Shown piece by piece: positions 55,801-64,000 of a stretch of 64,000 bases of DNA. The DNA comes from Zasmidium citrigriseum (Eukaryota > Ascomycota > Dothideomycetes > Mycosphaerellales > Mycosphaerellaceae). The stretch lies in NCBI GenBank assembly GCA_002786025.1, contig NHNW01000001.1, positions 744,001 to 808,000 of the forward strand, given 5' to 3'. Under the pieces are notes generated by a model, which saw only the letters and a program-made list of their open reading frames with translations, did no database searches and was not told where the DNA came from. The position numbers were made by a program, and so were the translations under genes. The stretch's first letter is position 1; each line of letters starts with the position of its first letter.

Positions 55801-57530
55801 CTAGGCGGGTAGCGGCTACCTAACCGTTACTTAAGTTATACCGGCCCCTAAGTCTTTTAGCTCGGAACCTACTACGATCGGCTATATACTTACCCCCTAT
55901 CGGATAGAACTAACCGTAATACTACCTACTAAAACGAGTAAGGACCCCGAGGCAAACGACCCGGAGCCTAGCGGCCCTTTCTAGGAAGCCGAGCTTAATA
56001 ACCTATAGGTAGAAGCTATCGAGAAGGATAAGGTGTACTAGGCTATTCTTCGTACTATTTACAACGGAGCCTATACTCTACCCGGCTAGATTAAGGTAAA
56101 GATCTAGCTAGGGGACTATAGCTTTAACTAAAGGGGATATCTACGATACTAGGAGAAACTATAGGTACTAGGCGCTACTACAACTACGGAAGCCGAGTAT
56201 TAAGCGTTAGAGGCCGATAAGAAAACCTAGGACACTTTAAGGACTAAGTTAATCTAGTCTATATATAATTCGCCGGTATACGGATACCTAGGGCGGGACT
56301 CTATAGCGGCGATCGCGCGATGCGACTTCTATTAGCCCCTTTAGGCGAAGTATGTTCGATAGTTCCTTCGGAATTATAACCTATATAGGAGAAACAAGGT
56401 TTAGCGAGAATATAAGTACGGCCTCCTAAAACCTTTACTAGTCCCCGACCGTTTCTTCTAGGAAATCGCTATAGACTTTATTACTAAACTCCCTAACTCC
56501 TAAGGGAATAAATACCTTTAGGTAATTAAGGACCGGCTAAGTAAGTAGGTAACTCTAGTAGCGACCCCTAATATAAAAGCGGAGGATTACGCGGTAATTT
56601 TTATAGAAGCCTAGGTTAAGTACTATAGGCTTCCCCGCGCTATTACTAGCGATAGGGGTACTAACTAGACGAGTACTTTCTAGCGAGCACTCTATTAACT
56701 ATTAGGCGTAAAGTAGCGTTTAAGCTCCGCTTACTACCCTTAAACGGACGGAGGCTAAGAACGGATTAATTAAGATATATAGGCGTACCTCCGGAACTAT
56801 ATTAACTAAGAGTAATCCGACTAGAGTAAGTAGCTCTCCGGGGCGTAAATAGCGCTAAACGGTAGGTATTACGCGGGATTAGGTATAAGCCCCTTCTTCG
56901 TAACTTATAGGTACGAAACGACCTCCCTAGTCGTATTAGAACCGGATCCCGCGGTAGATAGTAGGCTCTAAGCCGTAAAAAGGGCGGAGGTATTCGTTAA
57001 TAAATTAAAACAGATCTTAGATCTCTATTAAGCTAGTATAGCGGAGGCCGCCTAGTAATAGGAGGAGAGCGCTAATAGAAATAGGACTCCGGCGCTAAAA
57101 TACCGGGTAGGCGATAAAGTATAGCTAGATTTAAGGAACTACTATACCGATCGCCTAAAAAAGAGCCTAGATATACGCTACGCTAAGTATACTATCTCCG
57201 AGGTTTTATCGCCGGTATTAGTCCGACTTTCGGGGATCCCTAGTAACATTTACCTAGTATTCTATACAGATTTGCTAAGGCTAGCGAGCTAAGACCCCTT
57301 GCCCGGATAGGAAACCGACGACAACTAACCGGATCTAGTCCTATTTTAGACGTACGAAGAATAGACCGTAGAAGAGGTACTCTATACGAGGAAGAAAAGG
57401 AGAGGGAGAGGGAGAGAAGTCCTCGTAAAATAGAGTAGATATTACGAACCGACCTAGGAACCCGTAGAAAGTTTAGCGGATACTATAGCTCTAGACGAAT
57501 TTAAAAGGAAATTTAGAAATATAATAGAAA
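52900..57530 (+). pseudogene. Gag-Pol remnant with zinc knuckle, RT, RNase H, integrase and chromodomain
   Basis: Recognised by conserved residues that survive between RIP stops. RT: TEAKnLTKVDVVLAFY, EYKTAFRTRFGSFE, YPFGLSGA, YIDNVIIYS (second catalytic Asp position altered to Asn, consistent with G-to-A). RNase H: FLETDYSSFVIGGALI and KLNKSEINYDIYDKEIL. Integrase: AIDFITKLPNS, KDRLSK, RAITSDRGTN, and the TDGG block at about 56,740. Chromodomain: TVEEVLYTRKKRRGRGREVLVK then EPTnEPVESL. Non-functional. Confidence 0.88.
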
Positions 57531-59238
57531 ATAATAGTCCTTTAGACGCCTAGTAAAGAGGCGGAAGGCGAAGAAATTAGTACGGAGTTTAGGCGTTTTT
57601 AGAAGGGGAAAAGGAATAGTAGAGCGAGTTAATAGAGAGGGGACGGGTCTCTATTTAGCGTTTAAGGGCCGCCGCCTAAGCTATCCTAGTAAAAGGCCTA
57701 TAGGCCGTATAGAAAACCCCGGAGGGCGAGCTTAAACGCCTATACCCTTATCCTCTACCTCCTCCTTACTAGTACTACTACTATTACTACCGGAACTACT
57801 AGTAGCCGGGGTACCGCTACTAGAGGCTAGGGCGCGGGCGCGGCGGGGCGCGGTACTAGTACGACGACGGCCTAGGCGTAGAGCGGCGGGGACGGAGCCC
57901 GAGCTAGAAAGTATAGTTAGCGATGTTTTTTCTTTAGAGTTTTAGGAGTACTTATATTTAGCCCTAGCGGGCGATAATATCCTCGATAGTAGTAGTTACC
58001 TTATCGCGGACGGTACTATAAATTTATAGTTAGCGACGTTTCTAGTACGGAAGCCGGAATACACTTACGAAGAGATACTAGAGGTACTAAGGCTACGTAG
58101 AGCTTCGTAGGCCCGAAGGCCCTTCTTAAGCCGACTATAGTCGGCGGCGCTATTACTAAATTAGCGGCGCCTAATATAATCTACCCGGAATTAAGACTTA
58201 TACGGTCGTAGCTATAGACCGAGTCTACGCTACGTAAACAACGTAAACAATTTAAGGGCTAGGAGCGGTTAGCGATACTATTTCTACGGAGAGTAGAGAA
58301 CTTATAGCGGGCGGTAGGACTTATAGCCGGCAGCGTAGGCGGCGTAGGCGGTAGTAGTACCGTTAGTACCCTAAGACGTATAAGCTAAATCCGATAAGAG
58401 GATAGCGGAAATCGACACTTACGGCCTAGTCGATATAGTCGACGCTAAGGGCGGCGTAACTATAGTAGTATAGGCGAGGTATCTATCTCCGATTAGCTTA
58501 TACTACTTTCCGGCGATTTCTCGAAGGGATATATACGATAGAGCTAGTAGAGGGGCGGAGATATATTAAGTCTAAGGCCTCCGTTAGTCTTTAGTCGGAA
58601 ATCGCTAGATTCTTACCGGAGAAGTACGTACGTTATAATAGATAGTAGTAGATATCGCGGTTAGTAGATACTACTACTACTTATGTTAATACTAGATACT
58701 TACCGACGCTTTTCGAGCGGAATACGACTATTACTAAAGGGTTACTAGGTGTTAGATACTATTAAACTTACTTTGCTTTTAGGGGCTACTAAGGAAAGAA
58801 GAAGATCGAGGTATAAGAGATAAGCTAGATATTTATCCTTCCGTAGGAAAAACGAGTAAAGGCGACGTTTTAGTAAAGGAGCGCCGGCTACCTATTAAGT
58901 AAAGGAAATAGGCTATTATTAGTAAAGGACAATAGCAACGAATAATAGCTAGGCGGTAACTAGATAATAAGAGACGGATTACGAGACTATTCGGGCGATT
59001 ACGAGACCGATTCGACGCCTCTCTTTACTCTCGACAATACGAGCGACAATAGGAAGTATTTAATAGACCAGACAGGAAAGGACGGAAGCCTAAAATAGTA
59101 AAGCGGTTCGCTAGACAATAGAGGCTAGTATTAAATAAGTAGGTAGCGAGGTTAATAAACTTCACCTCCTTTAGACCGCGACCTAATTTACTCGGAGGAC
59201 GGGGTTTCCCCTACGGAGGGAGGGGAGAGAGAGGGTAA
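57531..59238 (+). other. Unexplained 1.7 kb between chromodomain and 3' LTR
   Basis: Longer than usual for a chromovirus. The chromodomain frame continues, allowing for RIP stops, into a tract that was probably His-rich before mutation and then a Gly/Arg-rich tract (to about 57,860). A different frame from about 57,900 to 58,150 reads SIVSDVFSLEF ... YLIADGTINL ... RKPEYTYEEILEVLRLRRAS. I cannot assign either to a family; RIP creates only TAG/TAA stops, so openness alone is weak evidence. Confidence 0.4.
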
Positions 59239-59426
59239 TATAAAGGGCGATACTCTATAAGCTTAGCACTAGCCTAAGGTATTAAGCCCGTACTCTCGGC
59301 TACGAGGAGGCTTAGCGTACCGCGCTTTTCTCCTCGGTCCCCGATAGATAGATTCCTCTTTCCTTCTTTATCGAACCTATTATATACTATATCGAGCTTT
59401 AGTATATACGCTACTTACCTGTAATA
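59239..59426 (+). repeat. 3' LTR of the chromovirus
   Basis: 188 bp, starts TATAAAGGGCG (ex TGTAAAGGG) and ends TGTAATA, followed by the TSD copy ATAAG at 59427-59431. Confidence 0.93.
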
Positions 59427-60250
59427 ATAAGGCCCGTACCTTTTAGTTTTTCCCGTACTAGATAGACGATAATCTAAAGGTACTCTCTAATAATATATCG
59501 CCTAAGGACGCCGCTATTCGATAGGGGTTACTAATACTAGAGCCTCCTAGCCGCGTCTAGTAGTAGTCGTAATACCTACGACGTAACTCTAAGCTACCTA
59601 AGCGCTATCGTAGTACTAAAGTCGCTATACTAGCCGCCTATCTTCCCCGAGCCTATCGTTAAGAAGCCCTATCTAGTAAAGTAGTCTAGTATAAGATCGA
59701 TAATAACGATAACGAGCTAGAGTAAGAAGATAAGGACGACGAGGAATATTAGGAGTCTAAGACTAAGACCTAGACTAAGAGCGAGCTTAAGAAGCGTAAG
59801 AAGGCGTTAGTACCCTTACGTCGTATCTAGAATAATCGGCTTCTAGATAACGGTAAGTACCCTATCTATATTATATATAAGCTACTTAGAGAGGGGAAGT
59901 CCTAGTATACCTATCTAAAGGGCGAGGCGCTACCTAAGAAGTACTATAATATCTATAACCTAGTAGTCGAGCTAGCTTTTCCTTAACTACTACTAGAACT
60001 ACCTTAGCTAATAGCTCTATAGGCTAGTACTATCTAGGGCTATACGATACTAATTATCTAGGTATAGGTGTCTTAGAAGGCTAAAGAGTAGTATAAGTAT
60101 TAAGATAACTCTAGTACTCGTATATTTACTATACTAGCTAACTTCTTTATAGATAATAAGGTCCTTTAGGAGCTTTATAATATATATAAGGGTAGGTAGG
60201 CCTAGGAGGATCTAAGCTAGGCTTAGATTACGGTAGCCTATCTAGCGTTA
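59427..60250 (+). pseudogene. RIP-destroyed helicase, 3' part after the retroelement
   Basis: Joining codon AAG (52252-52254) to GCC (59432) keeps the helicase frame. It continues ARTF...FFPY..IDDNLKVLSNNISPKDAAIR, a plausible C-terminal segment after motif VI, then a basic region (RNSKLPKRYRSTK) and an acidic stretch near 59,700-59,780. The end of the gene is not clear; 60,250 is an approximate limit. Confidence 0.6.
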
Positions 60251-63200
60251 GAAGATTAGCTATAGGATTATCTAGATAGCGTCGATATACTAAACGATAA
60301 TATAGAGGTAGTAATCGAGGCGTACGAGAAGGTTAAGTAGGAGAGGGCTATAAAGGTAGCGGTAAAGTAAAAGGTAAAAGATAATACTACTACCGCCGCC
60401 GCTACTACTACTACTACTCGTAGTAATAACCTAGCTAGACTAGTACTACCTTCTCGACCGTAGAGCCCGTTAGTAATACTAGAGGATCGCTAGAAGAAGA
60501 ATATAGAGGGTATTAATAAGTCGGCTAAGAGGAATATTCGCTAGATAGTAACGCTTAACGCGTAGGCTAAGGTTAATAATACTCTCGCTAAAGGCTAGTA
60601 GCCGTCTAGTTAGGTTAGATCTTCTACTTAGGGTACTATCGCTAGATCTTCTACTTAGGGTGCTACTACTAGATCTTCTAGTAGATAGAAGCGAAGTATA
60701 AGTAGTAGTAGACTATTAAGCTCGTAGAGACCTAGATCGAAGAAGACTATATACTAGGGCTCGCCTACTACTACGAGTAATTATAGTAGTAAGGACTTCG
60801 ATAAGATAAGCGACGACTAGATCGAGTAGATACTTATAGTAGCTTCTCGTCCTATTATATATAGTCCTCTAGGCTCTAACGTCGATAAGAGTAATATCCG
60901 CTCTAGCCTACGTTATCGTACCTAGAGCTAGAGGCTACGCGAGAGCTAGGTAGGTTATCGTTAAGGAGGTAGGTCGTAGGTCTCTAAGGAGGTTTTTAGT
61001 CTTAGTAATACTAGGCTAGAGGTTTTTAGTCTTATTATCTACTTATTAAGACCGAAAACCTAGGTAGGAAGCTAGCTATAGTATCTACGCTACTATCTAT
61101 TCTTACTTACTTACTTATACTACGACTAAGCGTATATCGTAGATTCGGTACTATTATACTCGTAGTAGTAATAGATCTTATATATAGGCGGGAAGGCGGG
61201 AAAGAGGATAGTAGCGTTCTATATATAGAGTATAGTATTCGATTCGTTCGTATATCTCGTTATTCCTTCGCTCTCGATAATATTAATAGTATAGGCGATA
61301 ATATTATTAATAGGTTAAAGTTAGGAAGCGATAGGAGCCGAGGTCTAGCTACCTATAAATTTCGTAGGTAGCTTTAGCTACGATCCCGCTAAGTCCTAAC
61401 TTCTACCTATTAATAATCTACCGAATCTATCGCGAACGCTATTAATACTATCGCTAACGCTCTTATATTATCGCTATCGCGTCTATTACTACCCTCCGCT
61501 CCTCCGCTCGCGTCTAGTACTAGCGAAACCGTTAAATCTACTACCTACCTATACGAGACCGTCGAATCTACTACCTACCTATACGAAGCCGCCGAATCTA
61601 CCTCTATCTTATCTATCTATCGCTAAATAGTATACTTATCGCCCTAGGTATTACCTAGAGAAATATATATAGTACTACTACCTATTATTACTATAGTAGA
61701 GTACCGAAGTATAATACTAATAAAGTAAGTAGGTAGGCGGAACGGAGGCCTTATATATAGACGAAGGATATAGGGATCTAAAGTTTAGTATAAGACCCTC
61801 TTCTCTACTAGGTAGGTTATTAAAACTAGCCGAAGCTAGTCGAAACCGCCCTTCGCCGCGACCGATCTAATAACCGAAGTTAATAACCGAAGCCGGATAG
61901 TATAGATTATTAGTACGCTATAGAAGGAGACGTTTAATAATATTCTTATAAGTAGGCGAACCTATAAGTAAGTAAAGTACTAACCGCTACTACTAAGACT
62001 ATTAATTCCGTAAGTAGACCGATACCCTATAGGGGACCTTTAAGCTATATAGTAATATAGAGGTATAAAAGGGCTAAGGAATATACGGCGCTAGTTATTA
62101 ATAACTAGAGCTACTCGAGACCGAAGCCTTAAGATAGTCTAATCTTACGAGCCTTAGGTATCTTAAGGGATAAGCCTAAGAGTTAGAACTCTAGAACTAA
62201 TAGTATTAGATAACGACTAATACATAACGCCTCTTTTAATAGCCGAGATTAAGACTAGTTAGAAAGATAAAGCCTAAGAGCCTACTAAGAGTACGCTTTA
62301 AGGATAAGGTAGAGGTAGAGTAGCTTAAACGTATTACCGTCGAGGCCGCTAAGCTAATACCTACGAAAGCTAATAACTACTATTAAGATCGTCGTAGGAC
62401 TAGAGCCTATTAATAACTTAATAGACTCGGATAGACCTAGTAAGAAAGAGATAGTAATACTATCGTAGTTAGCGGCGCCTACTAATCTACTAGAATCTTA
62501 TCGATTCTAGTACTAGGTAAGAGGATATATTACGCCGTAGCTAGCGGCTAACTAAATAATAAGGATAGATAAGGTATAAGGCCGACTAAGTAGAATCTCT
62601 TCGATTCTAAGTAGATAGCGATAGTACTAAGTAAAGAAAGCGAAGCGGTCTAGCGATATCTACCTTTCCTAACCTCTACCGAAGTAGAGCGGTCTAGCGT
62701 CTATTACCTTTCTAGCCTTCGTAGAAGCTAATAGCCTATAAGCTAAAACCCCTTAAGCTAAAAACCCCTTAAGCTAAAAACCCCTTAGGTGCTCGGTTAT
62801 TTAGTAAGGTAGATAGTAGCTAGCCTACCGCTCGGTTTAACGTCGTAAAGCTAGACGGAAACTAATACCTATTAGCTATTACTACTACGTTAACGAGGCG
62901 GGCGGTAACTAGGTTATCGTCCTACGCTAGTAGGTATTAGAGGTTAATAAAAGGAAGAAGAAGAAGCTAAAGCGAAGAATTAAACTTATAGTCGCGTATA
63001 GGTAGTAGCGCGATATAACGTTAGCGCTAGTAGCGAGGTAAGGTAAGGTATTTAATAGATACAATATTAGAGTAAATAGCGATAATAGTCGGAGTTTATA
63101 GAGTTTAGACTTAGCCGTTTAAGGCGGGTAAGAGGAGGTACTAGAAGTAGTACTTAAAGAGTAAGGACTTAAAGAAGGAAAGGAGATAGTACTAGAGGTA

Positions 63201-64000
63201 GCGTTAACGATAGGGACTAGAAGACTAGACTAGAGGATTAGACTAGAAAGTAGGATAATCGATTCGTTATCTATCTAGCCTTATACTTCGAGCGAGTAAA
63301 CTAGTAGCGAGTATACTTACTAATACCCTTCTTACTATTATACTATAGCGTAGCGGCCGTAGTATACTCCTTATATTATACTCTAGCCTAGCTATAGTAA
63401 TAGTAGTATAGCCTCGCCCGTATAATAGATAGCCTAGGTACCTCCTTAATCCTTCTAATATATAAATAGAGGCGCTTCTATAGCTCCTCGAGAGCGTTAA
63501 ACTCGGCTTACGAAAGCGCCTTATAGTACTAGCCCTAGACGCTCGGCTAGTAGTACTAGGTATAAGTACTATATAGCTAGCTACTAATGTTACGAGCTAC
63601 TAGTACTAGTACTAAGACTAGTACTAGTAGTACTTATTAAAGTACGGATACCTCGTCTTCTTCGCTACTCTCTAGTATATCGTATATAGAGGTAGAAGTA
63701 GGAGTAGAGGTAGTAGATTACTAACGGCGAGCGCGACGAGCGTATAGCTAAGCGAGGGTACTAGGTCGACGTACTAGTACTAGTACTAGGGCGGCGGCGG
63801 CGGCGGCGGTAGCGGCGGGCTCTAGCGATACCTCTCTATTTAGTCTATTAGTCTTTATAGTCGAAGTAGGTTCTCGAGGGCGATATATAGATAAATATCT
63901 AGTACTTAAGCTAGTACGGATACGAGCGAATAGCCTATTAGGCTACTACTACTACTCTTCTTATAGCGGTAGTCTATACTATAGTTAGCTACTAGAATTT
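60251..64000. other. RIP-mutated DNA without identifiable genes
   Basis: Continues the CpA/TpG-poor composition. Contains low-complexity tracts (ACT)n near 60,390-60,420, (GTACTA)n near 63,595-63,635 and 63,760-63,790, and (GGC)n at about 63,790-63,810. No helicase or transposon motif recognised by eye; probably older repeats. Confidence 0.6.
62740..62788 (+). repeat. Three tandem copies of AAGCTAAAAACCCCTT
   Basis: Units of 16-17 nt in direct tandem within the RIP block. The CCCCTTA part is reminiscent of, but not equal to, telomere-type repeats. Confidence 0.85.

Larger units (their letters stand above)
52255..59426 (+). mobile_element. Complete Ty3/gypsy chromovirus, RIP-inactivated
   Basis: 7172 bp bounded by 188 bp LTRs and a 5 bp target-site duplication ATAAG. 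Allowing for RIP stops, + strand features in order are a Gag region (52,900-53,560), a zinc knuckle (about 53,570-53,632, ex C-x2-C-x4-H-x4-C), a protease region (about 53,850), reverse transcriptase (about 54,480-55,190, with [19 protein letters not shown] and YIDNVIIYS), RNase H (about 55,370-55,640), integrase (about 56,280-56,860, DFITKLPNS ... ITSDRGTN) and a chromodomain (about 57,350-57,510). The order RT-RNaseH-IN-chromodomain defines chromoviruses. Every reading frame is broken by TAG/TAA, so it is inactive. It is inserted in a helicase gene in the same orientation. Confidence 0.93.

Noticed and set aside
62740..62788. Possible degenerate telomere repeats (CCCCTTA)
   Set aside because: Unit is 16-17 nt with only three copies and does not match CCCTAA; treated as a local tandem repeat.

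Overview
The window is nuclear DNA of a filamentous ascomycete. The evidence is: genes interrupted by many 48-64 nt GT-AG introns with CTRAC-type branch sites, a HET-domain gene, an Ams2-type GATA regulator, a split tRNA-Pro gene, and a 13.6 kb block with the signature of repeat-induced point mutation (RIP). The short UTRs, gene style and RIP pattern suggest Dothideomycetes (a Mycosphaerella-like lineage), but that placement is inference. Exon boundaries below were worked out by hand from splice signals and reading-frame continuity.

Bases 1-28,000 are a compact housekeeping stretch: a truncated PTM1/lung-7TM receptor gene, a DUF4112 protein, a secreted type-B carboxylesterase, an Ams2-like GATA factor, SmD2, dihydroxyacetone kinase, a tandem-PH protein, the ribosome-assembly GTPase EFL1, an orphan, TOM22, a GTPBP1-type GTPase, a LEA-like stress protein, triosephosphate isomerase, a putative mitochondrial protein and U1-70K.

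Bases 28,000-50,000 are looser. They carry mitochondrial dynamin MGM1, a large HET-domain gene, a Sec2-type Rab GEF, a bZIP factor, an orphan coiled-coil protein, glyoxalase II, acetoacetyl-CoA synthetase, a DUF1772 membrane protein, a tRNA-Pro gene and a SET-domain fragment. Long gene-poor intervals between them hold minisatellites and a dispersed ~120 bp repeat. Functional themes are RNA processing (SmD2, U1-70K, tRNA), ribosome biogenesis (EFL1), mitochondria (TOM22, MGM1, glyoxalase II), triose metabolism (DAK, TPI) and ketone metabolism (AACS). No operon-like or secondary-metabolite cluster logic is evident.

From about 50,340 to the right edge, CpA and TpG are almost absent while CpG is kept, the expected result of saturating RIP. 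Inside it lies the ruin of a RecQ/telomere-linked-type helicase gene on the + strand. It is split exactly after its last helicase motif by a complete 7.2 kb Ty3/gypsy chromovirus (52,255-59,426) with 188 bp LTRs and a 5 bp target-site duplication. This block may be subtelomeric, but no telomere repeat is seen.

The most unusual single signal is the tRNA-Pro gene at 48,550. Besides the normal anticodon-loop intron it carries a second 57 nt insertion in the variable region that looks like a spliceosomal intron (GT start, TACTAAC, CAG end).
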